Source of the DNA: Roseisolibacter agri
GTDB taxonomy: Bacteria > Gemmatimonadota > Gemmatimonadetes > Gemmatimonadales > Gemmatimonadaceae
Length of the DNA: 64,000 bases
NCBI RefSeq assembly: GCF_030159095.1
Contig: NZ_BRXS01000004.1
Coordinates: 305,673 to 369,672, forward strand
Reading direction: 5' to 3'
Numbering within the stretch: position 1 is the first letter of the stretch; the number at the start of each line of letters is the position of its first letter. Below, one piece after another: positions 43,449-53,303 of the stretch. The notes under the pieces are model-generated. The model was not told the origin of the DNA and searched no databases. It was given only the letters and a program-made list of their open reading frames with translations. The translations under genes were made by a program, and so were the position numbers.

Positions 43449-44825
43449 GTGGCACTGAGCCTGGACTTCACCAACATGTTCCTCCCCGGCGTCGTCACCG
43501 ACGCCGAGTGGAGCGAGAGCGCCGGGCGGCTCCGCGGCGCGCACGACGCCGTGATGGAGAGGCACGCCCGCGGGGAGCTGGGCTTCATCGACCTTCCCGA
43601 GGACCAGGCGCTGCTGGAGCAGACGACGCGCTACGCCGAGCGTGCGCGCGGGCGCTGGACGGACGTCGTCGTCCTCGGCATCGGCGGCTCGGCGCTGGGC
43701 CCCATCGCGCTGCGCACGGCGCTGCGGCCGTTCGGCTGGAACGGGCTGTCGGACGAGGCGCGCGCGGGCAACCCGCGGCTGCACGTCCTCGACAACGTCG
43801 ATCCGGACACGATCACCGCGACGCTCGCGACGCTCCCGCTCGACCGGACGCTGTTCCTCGTCATCTCCAAGTCGGGCGGCACGGCCGAGACGATGGCGCA
43901 GTACCTCCTGGTGCGCGGCGCGCTCGACGCGCGCTTCGGCGCGCGCGCGGTCGAGCACCTGGTGTTCGTGACCGATCCGGCCAAGGGCTCGCTGCGCCCG
44001 ATCGCGACGCGCGAGAGCATCGCCGCCCTCGACATCCCCGCGAACGTCGGCGGCCGCTTCAGCGTGCTGTCGCCGGTGGGGCTGCTGCCGGCGGCGCTGA
44101 TCGGCATCGACGTCACCGCGCTCCTCGCGGGCGCGGCGGACATGCGCCGCCGTTGCGTCGACGGCGACCTCGCGACCAATCCGGCGGGCACGTTCGCGGT
44201 GCTGCAGTGGCTCGCGCACGCGCGGCACGGGCGCGGCATCCACGTGCTGATGCCGTACGCCGATCCGCTGCGCGACTTCGCCGCCTGGTTCGTGCAGCTG
44301 TGGGCGGAGTCGCTCGGCAAGATCCTGCCGGACGGGACGTCCGTGGGCCCGACGCCGGTGCCCGCGCTCGGCGCCACGGACCAGCACTCGCAGGTGCAGC
44401 TGTTCATGGAGGGGCCGGCCGACAAGACGGTGACCTTCGTGGCGGTCGCGGGGCGCGAGGCGCGCGGGCCGATCCCGGCGCTGCACGCCGACGTGCCCGA
44501 CCTCGCCTACCTCGGCGGCCACACGCTGGGCGAGCTGCTGGAGATCGAGCGCCGCGCGACGGCGGGCGCGCTCGCGGCACGCGGCCGCCCGAACATGACG
44601 CTCACGCTCGACACGGTGGACCCGTGGCACGTCGGCGCGCTGATCCAGTTCCTCGAGCTGGCGACCGCGTACGCGGGTGAGCTGTACGGCGTGAACGCGT
44701 TTGACCAGCCGGGCGTCGAGCTGGGCAAGCGGTTCACGTACGGCATGATGGGCCGCCCGGGCTTCGAGGCCGCGCGCGACGAGTTCGCCGCGCTGCCGCA
44801 GAGCGACGCCAGCCGGCGCATCTGA
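43449..44825 (+). CDS. pgi: Glucose-6-phosphate isomerase
   Basis: Interconverts glucose-6-phosphate and fructose-6-phosphate. The 458-residue protein belongs to the shorter bacterial PGI type. Motifs are VVVLGIGGSALGP, VISKSGGTAETM (phosphate binding), QLWAESLGK, GATDQHSQVQLFMEGP with the catalytic Glu and His region, and QPGVELGKR near the C-terminus. The GTG start at 43449 lies 11 nt after IR element 4, so any mRNA from upstream would carry that hairpin directly ahead of the start. It is followed by the aldolase gene, consistent with a glycolytic grouping. Confidence 0.96.
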   Translation: MALSLDFTNMFLPGVVTDAEWSESAGRLRGAHDAVMERHARGELGFIDLPEDQALLEQTTRYAERARGRWTDVVVLGIGGSALGPIALRTALRPFGWNGLSDEARAGNPRLHVLDNVDPDTITATLATLPLDRTLFLVISKSGGTAETMAQYLLVRGALDARFGARAVEHLVFVTDPAKGSLRPIATRESIAALDIPANVGGRFSVLSPVGLLPAALIGIDVTALLAGAADMRRRCVDGDLATNPAGTFAVLQWLAHARHGRGIHVLMPYADPLRDFAAWFVQLWAESLGKILPDGTSVGPTPVPALGATDQHSQVQLFMEGPADKTVTFVAVAGREARGPIPALHADVPDLAYLGGHTLGELLEIERRATAGALAARGRPNMTLTLDTVDPWHVGALIQFLELATAYAGELYGVNAFDQPGVELGKRFTYGMMGRPGFEAARDEFAALPQSDASRRI

Positions 44826-44930
44826 ACGGCGGGCGGCCCCTGGTCCGCCCTTGCCCCTTCACCGGCAGCCGTGGGAGATTTCCCGGCTGACCGCATCCGC
44901 TCCTCTCTCGATTCCAGCTTTCCCATACCT

Positions 44931-46355
44931 ATGGAACCGCAGCTCGCAACGGCGTCCTCCAAGCTCTTCGGCGGCGCCGTCACCGTGCAGGACGGCCGTG
45001 TGACCGTCACAGACGAGGCGGCGCTCGCCACCGAGCAGATGGACGCGCTGGTGCGGCACGCCGTCTTCGGCAGCGACCACGAGAAGGAGTGGGCGCGCTG
45101 GGTGATCTGGGAGCTCGGGCAGGCGGTCGGCGTCCGCCCGGCGTCGATCCACGACCTCTACATCGCGCGCGGCCGCGGCGAGGTGGGCGGCTTCACGGTG
45201 CCCGCCATCAACGTGCGCGCCTCGTCGTACGAGACCGCACGCGCGATCTTCCGCACCGCCATCAAGCTCGACGCGGGCGCGTTCATCCTCGAGATCGCGC
45301 GCTCCGAGATCGCCTACACCGAGCAGCGGCCGGCCGAGTACGTGACGGTGATGCTCGCGGCGGCGATGCGCGAGGGCTTCCGCGGCCCCGTGTTCATCCA
45401 GGGCGACCACTTCCAGGTCAACGCGAAGAAGTTCGCCGTCGATCCCGTGACCGAGGTCAACGCGGTCAAGCAGCTCGTGACCGAGGCCGTGCACGCGGGC
45501 TTCTACAACATCGACGTCGACACGTCGACGCTGGTGGACCTCAAGCAGCCCGACCTCGACGCGCAGCAGCGCCCGAACTACGAGACGGCGGTCGACATCA
45601 CGCGCTACGTGCGCTCGGTGGAGCCGGCGGGCGTGACGATCTCCATCGGCGGCGAGATCGGCGAGGTGGGCACGGAGAACTCGACGCCGGAGGAGCTGCG
45701 CGCCTTCATGGGCGGCTTCGACCGCGTGCTGCAGGCGCAGGCGCCGGGCACCGCCGGGCTCTCGAAGATCAGCGTGCAGAGCGGCACGTCGCACGGCGGC
45801 GTGGTGCTGGCCGACGGCTCCATCGCCGACGTCGCGCTGGACCTCGAGACGCTGCGCATCCTCGGCGAGATCGCGCGCGACGAGTACGGCCTCGCGGGCG
45901 CGGTGCAGCACGGCGCGTCGACGCTCCCGGACACGGCCTTCAACAACTTCCCGAAGACCGAGACGGCCGAGATCCACCTCGCGACGAACTTCCAGAACAT
46001 GATGTACGACCACATCCCGGCCGCGCTGCGGACCGAGATGTACTCGTGGCTGGACCTCAACGCGCGCGACGAGCGGAAGGCGACCGACACCGACGAGCAG
46101 TTCTACTACAAGTCGCGCAAGAAGGCGATCGGGCCGTTCAAGCAGCAGCTCTGGGGGCTCGACGCGGACACGAAGGCGCGACTGGGCGCCGCGTACGACG
46201 CGAAGTTCGAGTTCCTCTTCACGCAGCTCGGCGTCGGCGGGACCAAGGCGGCGGTGACGAAGTTCGTGCACCCGCCCGAGCAGCGCCGCCCGATGCCCGA
46301 GGGGGGCCGTCCGGCCGTCGAGGCGGCGCCGGACGACGCCGACCTGAGCGACTGA
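44931..46355 (+). CDS. Class II fructose-bisphosphate aldolase family
   Basis: Predicted zinc-dependent aldolase for fructose-1,6-bisphosphate. The 474-residue product has the class II zinc segment FIQGDHFQVN and a SIGGEIGEVGTEN segment with the catalytic Glu region. GTSHGGVVLADG and GAVQHGASTLPD segments follow. It is about 120 residues longer than ordinary FbaA, with an extra N-terminal helical part and a long C-terminal extension ending in acidic residues. ATG 44931 gives the natural start; the frame is open to 44871. A possible promoter is TTGCCC (44851-44856) with GAGATT (44875-44880). The stop overlaps the next gene as CTGA. Confidence 0.88.
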   Translation: MEPQLATASSKLFGGAVTVQDGRVTVTDEAALATEQMDALVRHAVFGSDHEKEWARWVIWELGQAVGVRPASIHDLYIARGRGEVGGFTVPAINVRASSYETARAIFRTAIKLDAGAFILEIARSEIAYTEQRPAEYVTVMLAAAMREGFRGPVFIQGDHFQVNAKKFAVDPVTEVNAVKQLVTEAVHAGFYNIDVDTSTLVDLKQPDLDAQQRPNYETAVDITRYVRSVEPAGVTISIGGEIGEVGTENSTPEELRAFMGGFDRVLQAQAPGTAGLSKISVQSGTSHGGVVLADGSIADVALDLETLRILGEIARDEYGLAGAVQHGASTLPDTAFNNFPKTETAEIHLATNFQNMMYDHIPAALRTEMYSWLDLNARDERKATDTDEQFYYKSRKKAIGPFKQQLWGLDADTKARLGAAYDAKFEFLFTQLGVGGTKAAVTKFVHPPEQRRPMPEGGRPAVEAAPDDADLSD

Positions 46356-47134
46356 GCCCGGCGGGCAGTGCCGACGCGCCCGGCGGGCCGTCGCCTCCGG
46401 GCGACGCGCTCGCCGGGCGCTGGCTTTCGGCGCTCCAGGCGCTGGTGGGCCACGCGGCACACGAGGTCAACAACGCGCTCAACGGCGCGGTCGTGAACGT
46501 CGAGGTGGTGCGGATCCGCGCGCGGCCCGGCGCCGACGGCGGCGGGGCGGCGCCGTTCGCCGAGTCGGCCGCGGGCGAGCTGGAGCGGGCGGCGGCGCTG
46601 GTCGGCGCGCTGGTCGGGCTGTCGCGCGGCGCCCGGCAGGCCGGCGACGGGCCCGTGGACGTGGGCGCCGTGCTGCACCAGGTCGTGACGCTGCTGGCGC
46701 CCGCGCTGGCGCACGGCAGGCTCGCGCTCACGGTCGAGCCGGGCGTCCGCCACGCGGCGACCGGGGCCCCCCTCACCGGGGTGCGCCTCGCCGTCGCGAG
46801 CGCGCTGTTTGCGGCCGCCGGCGCCCGGGATCCGGCGACTGGCGCCGGCCGTTCCGGAGGCGTACCGTCGGGCGGTGCGGCAGAGGTCGTCGGCGCGGAT
46901 CCTGCGGATGAGCCAGACCGGAGTCTGCGGTGTACCCTGCGCCTCGACCCGACCGCCGAGCTCCGGCTCGACGCGGGGGACGGACCGGGGACCACCACAG
47001 GTCCGGGGGGCAGGCCGCCGCTGGCGCTGCCGGACGAGGAGGATCTGGAGGCGCTCGCCGCCGTCGGGATCCACGTCGTCCGCGACGGCGACGCGGTGGT
47101 CATCCGCTTCCCGCCCACGGGGACCGCCGCGTAG
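46352..47134 (+). CDS. Histidine-kinase-like phosphoacceptor protein, CTG start
   Basis: A 260-residue protein. Residue 37 is a His in GHAAHEVNNALNG, which resembles the H-box of NtrB-class histidine kinases. Helical segments follow (ELERAAALVGALVGLSRGARQ), then a second half with no clear N, G1 or G2 boxes, so an ATPase domain is missing or degenerate. No ATG, GTG or TTG exists in frame near the start. The best candidate is CTG 46352, which overlaps the aldolase stop as CTGA. The NtrC-type regulator 92 nt downstream is its likely partner. An annotation starting elsewhere would lose the H-box. Confidence 0.6.
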   Translation: MSPAGSADAPGGPSPPGDALAGRWLSALQALVGHAAHEVNNALNGAVVNVEVVRIRARPGADGGGAAPFAESAAGELERAAALVGALVGLSRGARQAGDGPVDVGAVLHQVVTLLAPALAHGRLALTVEPGVRHAATGAPLTGVRLAVASALFAAAGARDPATGAGRSGGVPSGGAAEVVGADPADEPDRSLRCTLRLDPTAELRLDAGDGPGTTTGPGGRPPLALPDEEDLEALAAVGIHVVRDGDAVVIRFPPTGTAA

Positions 47135-47226
47135 GCCGCCCGGGCACTCGAGGCACGTCGCACGGCTCCGCGCATCATCGCGATTCACGTCGGCTCCGCC
47201 GGCGCCGCTCCACTCCGCAGACTTCC

Positions 47227-48750
<1,524 letters not shown>

Positions 48751-48798
48751 CCCCACGACACGGCCCGCCACGCGGCGGTCCGACCTGACGGTACGACA

Positions 48799-48831
48799 CG
48801 TGCCCCGCCGGCGACCTGCCTGCGGGGCACG
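48799..48831. terminator. Hairpin terminator after the response regulator
   Basis: Perfect 10-base arms (48799-48808, 48822-48831) enclose a 13-nt loop. There is no U-tract. It lies 48 nt after the regulator stop and just before a TAGATT -10 box. Confidence 0.65.
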
Positions 48832-48838
48832 CGCACGG

Positions 48839-48844
48839 TAGATT
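48839..48844 (+). promoter_or_regulatory. -10 box for the YtxH-YihY genes
   Basis: TAGATT begins 8 nt after the hairpin at 48799-48831. The predicted transcript start near 48851 leaves a leader of about 39 nt with a GGAGAG ribosome site before the ATG at 48890. Confidence 0.5.
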
Positions 48845-48889
48845 GTCCCGCGGCCATCCCTGCCAACGCACTGGAGAGTCCGACCGCCC

Positions 48890-49387
48890 ATGCGCCACGA
48901 CGAGTACGACGACGAGCCGACGGTCGTCATCGAGAAGCACAGCGGGAGCGTAGGCTCCTTCCTGATCGGCCTCGCGGTGGGGGCGGGCGTCGCGCTGCTG
49001 TTCGCGCCGCAGCCCGGCATCGAGACGCGCCGACAGATCTCGCGGCGCGCGCGCGATGCGCGCGACCGCGCGATGGACCTCGCCGACGACGTCACGAACC
49101 AGATCACGGACCAGATCGACCGCACGCGCGAGGTGGTGACCGAGCGCGTGGATCGCGCGCGCGAGGCGGTGGACCTGAAGCGCCGCCAGGTGCGGCGCGC
49201 GATCGACGCCGGCCGCACGGCCGCCACCGAGGCGCGCGTGGACCTGGAGCGCCGGATCGCGGAGACCAAGGCCGCGTACCAGGCCGGCGCCCGTGTCGCG
49301 CGCGAGGAGCTGGAGCGCGGGCGCGTCGGCAGCGGCCTCGAGGCGGGCGCCGATGCCGGTGTCGCCGATCTCGACGACGACGTCTGA
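48890..49387 (+). CDS. YtxH-domain protein
   Basis: A 165-residue protein. A short acidic N-terminus precedes one membrane helix (GSFLIGLAVGAGVALLFAPQPG), the YtxH signature ending in LFAPxxG. A long, highly charged helical segment follows, with repeated Arg/Glu/Asp heptads likely to be a coiled coil. The family is linked to general stress in some bacteria, but its role is unclear. The end overlaps the YihY gene by 35 nt. Confidence 0.87.
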   Translation: MRHDEYDDEPTVVIEKHSGSVGSFLIGLAVGAGVALLFAPQPGIETRRQISRRARDARDRAMDLADDVTNQITDQIDRTREVVTERVDRAREAVDLKRRQVRRAIDAGRTAATEARVDLERRIAETKAAYQAGARVAREELERGRVGSGLEAGADAGVADLDDDV

Positions 49388-50381
49388 CACGACGTCCGAC
49401 CGCACCCCGGTCGAATCCGTCGACGGCGTGAGCCGTGCGACGCCGCGCCGGCCGGCGCGCCCCTGGGACCGCCGGGCGCGTCGGCCGGCGCTCGTGCAGC
49501 TCTGGTGGACGCTGCGCGACTACGCCACGCGCGTCTGGGACAACTCCGGCGAGGACAACGTCTTCTTCCTCGCCGGCGGGATCGCGTTCAACCTCCTGCT
49601 GACCGTCGTCCCGTTCGCGCTGCTGCTCGTCACGGGGCTCGCGTACCTGCTGAACCAGTCCGCGGAGTCGTCGACGCAGACGGTGTCGCAGCTGCTCGAC
49701 CAGCTGCTCCCCGGCACGCTCACGGCCGGCCGGGAGCTGATGCACGGCGTCATCGGCGAGGCGATCGCCACGCGCGGCCGCGTCGGCGTCCTCAGCGCCG
49801 TCGGCTTCATCTGGTTCAGCACGCGCCTCTTCGGGTCGCTGCGCAGCGTGCTCGCCGACGTCTTCGACATCGAGCAGGAGCGCGGCATCGTCGCGGGGAA
49901 GATCTTCGACGTCCAGATCACCATCATCTCGACGCTGCTGGTGGTCGTCTACACGGCGCTCTCCGCCTACCTCGCGATCGCCACCACGCGGGGCGTCGCG
50001 ATCCTGCAGCGCGCCGGCGTGCGCTCGGACCTCATGGGCGCGTTCGAGTACTGGGTGGGGCGCGGCGTCGCGTTCGCGTTCATCGCGGCGATGTTCTACG
50101 GCCTGTACAAGTACCTGCCGAAGCGCCGCATCCGGTGGCAGTCCGCGCTGCTGGCGGCGATGTTCGCGGGCGCGGGGCTGGAGCTCGCGAAGGCCGCGTT
50201 CGGCGCCTACATCCGCTCGTTCGATCCGGGGTCGCTCTACACGGGGACGCTGGCGGCGTCGGTGATCGTCGTGTTCTGGGTCTACTACGCCGCCCTCATC
50301 TTCATCCTCGGCGGCGAGGTGGGGCAGGTCTACGAGCTGCGGCGCACGCGGCGCCTCCAGCGCGCGGTGCTCGAGGACTGA
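49353..50381 (+). CDS. YihY/BrkB-family membrane protein
   Basis: A 342-residue inner-membrane protein with about six predicted helices. Family features are NVFFLAGGIAFNLLLTVVPF near the start, GFIWFSTRLFGSLRSVLADVFD, YKYLPKRRIRWQSALLAAMF and the final VFWVYYAALIFILGGEV. It is often annotated as putative ribonuclease BN, which is not supported by the fold. ATG 49353 overlaps the YtxH gene end. An ATG at 49293 in the same frame is possible but overlaps more. Confidence 0.88.
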   Translation: MPVSPISTTTSDTTSDRTPVESVDGVSRATPRRPARPWDRRARRPALVQLWWTLRDYATRVWDNSGEDNVFFLAGGIAFNLLLTVVPFALLLVTGLAYLLNQSAESSTQTVSQLLDQLLPGTLTAGRELMHGVIGEAIATRGRVGVLSAVGFIWFSTRLFGSLRSVLADVFDIEQERGIVAGKIFDVQITIISTLLVVVYTALSAYLAIATTRGVAILQRAGVRSDLMGAFEYWVGRGVAFAFIAAMFYGLYKYLPKRRIRWQSALLAAMFAGAGLELAKAAFGAYIRSFDPGSLYTGTLAASVIVVFWVYYAALIFILGGEVGQVYELRRTRRLQRAVLED

Positions 50382-50514
50382 GGCGCCGGCGCCGGCCCCG
50401 GCCGGCGATCTCCTTGTGCCGCCGGCACTTCAGCGCCGAAAGCCGAGTTCGCCGGGGTGGCCCGAAGGTTGCCCTTACCGGCCGCGCCACCCACCCACAG
50501 CCCAGGAGGCCACC

Positions 50515-50796
50515 GTGCGCAAGCTCGCTCTCGTCCTTTCCGTCGCCGCCGCCACGACCCTCGGCGCGTGCAAGAAGACCGGGGAAGGGGAGTTCCAGGT
50601 CAAGACGCCCGACGTCGACGTCAGCACCGACACGACGACGATCAAGACGCCGACCGTGGACGTCGGCACCAAGGTCGACACGATCAACACGCCGGTCGTC
50701 GGCACCAAGAAGGACACGCTGATCATCGATCGTCCGACCGCCGGCACCAAGCAGACCGAGGTCAAGGTCCCGACGGTCGACGTCAAGCGTCCGTGA
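50515..50796 (+). CDS. Small lipoprotein with VDV repeats
   Basis: A 93-residue protein. GTG 50515 follows an AGGAGG ribosome site by 5 nt, and the signal ends in TLGAC (Cys19). The mature part consists of imperfect repeats of about 12-14 residues (KTPDVDVSTDT, KTPTVDVGTKVDT, NTPVVGTKKDT, VPTVDVKRP). This would give a beta-rich or extended surface lipoprotein. No family was recognised. Function may be structural, which is inference only. A perfect hairpin terminator follows. Confidence 0.85.
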   Translation: MRKLALVLSVAAATTLGACKKTGEGEFQVKTPDVDVSTDTTTIKTPTVDVGTKVDTINTPVVGTKKDTLIIDRPTAGTKQTEVKVPTVDVKRP

Positions 50797-50839
50797 TCGA
50801 CGCGTAGATCGACGCGTAGGCTTCCTCGATCGGCTGTAG

Positions 50840-50874
50840 CACGCGCGGCCCGCATGATCTGCGGGCCGCGCGTG
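50840..50874. terminator. Perfect 15-base-arm terminator abutting a promoter
   Basis: The arms 50840-50854 and 50860-50874 with loop TGATC are followed by TTT. The hairpin ends 2 nt before the TAGCTT box of the threonine aldolase gene, so terminator and promoter are back to back. Confidence 0.85.
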
Positions 50875-50876
50875 TT

Positions 50877-50882
50877 TAGCTT
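50877..50882 (+). promoter_or_regulatory. -10 box, predicted leaderless threonine aldolase mRNA
   Basis: TAGCTT ends exactly 6 nt before the ATG at 50889, putting the expected transcript start on the A of the start codon. The -35 position falls inside the upstream terminator hairpin and has no TTGACA-like hexamer. Confidence 0.6.
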
Positions 50883-50888
50883 GCCGCC

Positions 50889-51965
50889 ATGCCGACGACC
50901 AACGCCTCCGCCGCTGCACGCATCGACCTGCGCAGCGACACCGTCACGCGCCCCACGCCCGAGATGCGCCGCGCGATGGCCGACGCGGAGGTGGGCGACG
51001 ACGTCCTCGACGGCGATCCGACCGTCCAGCGCCTGGAGGCGCGCGTGGCCGAGCTGCTGGGGAAGGAGCGCGCGTACTTCTTCCCGAGCGGCACCATGGC
51101 CAACCAGGCCGCCGTGTGGCTGCTCGCGCGCCGCGGGACCGAGGTGCTGCTGGACGCGGAGTCGCACCTGATCCAGTGGGAGCACGCGGGGCTCGCGGCG
51201 CTCGCGGGCGTGCAGATCCGTGCGGTGCCCGCCGGCGCGGGACGCCGCGTGATGGACGCTGCCTCCCTCGCGGCGACGATCCGCCCGCCGTCGCTGCACG
51301 CGCCGAAGGCGAGCCTCGTCTGCTTCGAGAACACGCACAACGGCGCGGGCGGCGTCGTGACGTCGGCGGCCGATCTGCTGGCGATGGCGGAGGTCGCGCG
51401 CGCGCACGGGCTGCCCGTGCACATGGATGGCGCGCGCCTGTGGAACGCGGCCGTCGCCACGGGGACGCCGATCTCGCACTTCGCCGACTGCGCCGACACC
51501 GTCATGGTCTCCTTCTCGAAGGGACTCGGCGCGCCGGTGGGCGCGGTGCTCGCCGGATCGTCCGACGCGCTGGCCGACGCGTGGGTGGTGCGCAAGCGGA
51601 TGGGCGGCGGCATGCGGCAGTCGGGCATCCTGGCCGCGGGCGCGCTGCACGGGCTGGAGCACCAGTGGCCGCGCCTCGCGGACGACCACGCGCGCACGCG
51701 CGCGCTCGCGGACGCGATCGACGGCGTCGGCGGCGCGCGGGTGGTGCCGCCGGACACGAACATCCTGATGGTCGACCTGCCGCACCCGGTGGTGCCCGCG
51801 GTGGTGGCGCGCGCGGCCGCGCAGGGCGTGCTGCTCTCGCCGTGGACGACGACGCGGCTGCGCGCGGTGACGCACCGCGACGTGGACGACGCGATGGTCC
51901 ACCGCGCGGGCGAGGTGATCGTCGCCGCGCTCGAGGCGGAGCTGCACGCGGCCGCCTCGGCCTGA
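50889..51965 (+). CDS. Low-specificity threonine aldolase
   Basis: A PLP enzyme splitting threonine or allo-threonine to glycine and acetaldehyde. The 358-residue protein has IDLRSDTVTRPTPEMR at the N-terminus, FFPSGTMANQAA in the cofactor-phosphate region, LPVHMDGARLWNAA with the PLP-ring Asp, and Lys211 in VSFSKGLGAPVG as Schiff base. Length is standard. There is no ribosome site, but a -10 box sits 6 nt before the ATG. A strong hairpin terminator follows. Confidence 0.94.
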   Translation: MPTTNASAAARIDLRSDTVTRPTPEMRRAMADAEVGDDVLDGDPTVQRLEARVAELLGKERAYFFPSGTMANQAAVWLLARRGTEVLLDAESHLIQWEHAGLAALAGVQIRAVPAGAGRRVMDAASLAATIRPPSLHAPKASLVCFENTHNGAGGVVTSAADLLAMAEVARAHGLPVHMDGARLWNAAVATGTPISHFADCADTVMVSFSKGLGAPVGAVLAGSSDALADAWVVRKRMGGGMRQSGILAAGALHGLEHQWPRLADDHARTRALADAIDGVGGARVVPPDTNILMVDLPHPVVPAVVARAAAQGVLLSPWTTTRLRAVTHRDVDDAMVHRAGEVIVAALEAELHAAASA

Positions 51966-51991
51966 CGCACGCGGGCGGATGGGCGAATGCG

Positions 51992-52026
51992 ACGAGGGCG
52001 CCGGGACATCGTCCCGGCGCCCTCGT
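51992..52026. terminator. Perfect 16-base-arm bidirectional terminator
   Basis: The arms 51992-52007 and 52011-52026 with a 3-nt loop lie between the converging threonine aldolase gene and the minus-strand gene ending at 52050. No U-tract is present on either side. Confidence 0.82.
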
Positions 52027-52049
52027 GCGTCATCGGTCGCCTGCGTCGC

Positions 52050-53303
52050 TCAGGGGCGCGGCTTGGCCGTGCGCCCGGATCCGGAGGACGAGCTGCCGGA
52101 CGACGAGCCGCCGCTGGACTGCGAGCCGCCGCTCGAGCCCGACGACCCGCCCGACGAGCTCCCGGAGCGCGTGGTGGCGCGCGGCGTCGCGCCGGGCGTC
52201 GCACTGCCGGAGCTGCCGCCGCGCGTGTAGCCGCGGCCGTTCACCGCGCGCGCACGCTCGGTAGGCGCGGCGTTGGGATCGCGCACGACGACCACGACCG
52301 GCACGCTGCCCGGGAACCATCCGCTGCCGTAGAAGCCGTTGCCGTAGTACCCGCCGTAGTAGCCGTTGCGGTAGTAGCCGTTGTTGTACGCGTTCCAGCC
52401 GTACGCCCCGTAGCCGAACGGGCTGCCGTACAGCCACACCGACGGCCCGACGGTCTGACCCGGCAGGCGCGCGTCGCTGGACGCGAGCGTGCGGCGCTCC
52501 TGGTCGCCCGTGGCCGGGTTGAGCGCGAAGACCTTCGGGTACGAGAGCGCCACCATCACGTCGATCACCCGCTCGGGCACGCCGCGGTCGGCGAGGCGCG
52601 CCAGGCGGCGGGCGTCGAGTGCGAAGCCCTGCCCGCGCGCGGCCAGCCACGCCTCCACGACGGGCGCGTCCGACAGCCGGACGGCGTCCGCGACCTCCTC
52701 GGTCGTGATCGGGGCGCCGAGGGCGAGGCGGACCTCCTCGTCGCGGCGGGACGCTGAGAGCGCGGCCGCGACGTCGGCGGGCAGGGCGCTGCTCGCGGGG
52801 GCGGGCCGGAAGCGCGTGACGCGGACGCCCGCGCCGGTGCCGACGCTCGCGCTGCGGACCTCCAGCCAGTCGCCATCGGGCGCGAAGGCGAGGATCCCGC
52901 TGGACGCGCGGGTCACGCCGCCCGCGCAGGTCGCGGCGCTGCGGAGGTGCAGCCGCCGGCCGTCGGCGGACCACTGCGCCTGCTCCCAGCCGTCGCAGCC
53001 GTCGATCTGGCGCGGCTGGCGCGCAGCGGTGGCGTCCAGGCGATCGCGCGACGCGACCTTCCCGTCGGCGACGGTGAGCACCTCGACGCCCGTGCCGCCC
53101 GTGGCCGGCACGACGCAGTTGAGCGGGGCGTTCATCGGGACGACACCGCTGGCGTCGACCGGGGACCAGCAGCCCAGCCAGGCGCGCCAGCGCGGGTCGG
53201 CGCCGGTGGCTTGGGCGTTCGCGACGCCGGCGCCGGCCAGCACCAGGGCCGCCGCGCCGAGCACGTGGCGGAAGGGAGTTGCCATGCGCATGGGGGATCT
53301 CAT
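52050..53303 (-). CDS. Exported protein with Tyr/Gly- and Ser/Gly-rich tail
   Basis: A 417-residue protein with a signal peptide (LVLAGAGVANAQ). Residues about 30-170 contain four Cys and a beta-rich domain (RRLHLRSAATCAG). The middle is helical (ADAVRLSDAPVVEAWLAARG). Residues about 300-345 are a Tyr/Gly/Asn-rich block (NNGYYRNGYYGGYYGNG), and the end is a Ser/Gly-rich low-complexity tail. No function can be assigned; envelope localisation is inferred. Its ATG at 53303 shares a base with the preceding TGA, so it is coupled to the barrel gene upstream. Later in-frame ATGs (53291, 53285) would also keep the signal peptide. Confidence 0.75.
   Translation of the reverse strand: MRSPMRMATPFRHVLGAAALVLAGAGVANAQATGADPRWRAWLGCWSPVDASGVVPMNAPLNCVVPATGGTGVEVLTVADGKVASRDRLDATAARQPRQIDGCDGWEQAQWSADGRRLHLRSAATCAGGVTRASSGILAFAPDGDWLEVRSASVGTGAGVRVTRFRPAPASSALPADVAAALSASRRDEEVRLALGAPITTEEVADAVRLSDAPVVEAWLAARGQGFALDARRLARLADRGVPERVIDVMVALSYPKVFALNPATGDQERRTLASSDARLPGQTVGPSVWLYGSPFGYGAYGWNAYNNGYYRNGYYGGYYGNGFYGSGWFPGSVPVVVVVRDPNAAPTERARAVNGRGYTRGGSSGSATPGATPRATTRSGSSSGGSSGSSGGSQSSGGSSSGSSSSGSGRTAKPRP

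Noticed and set aside
52300-52430. Minisatellite in the Tyr/Gly-rich block of the exported protein
   Set aside because: The nucleotide repeats are imperfect and explained by a low-complexity coding sequence.
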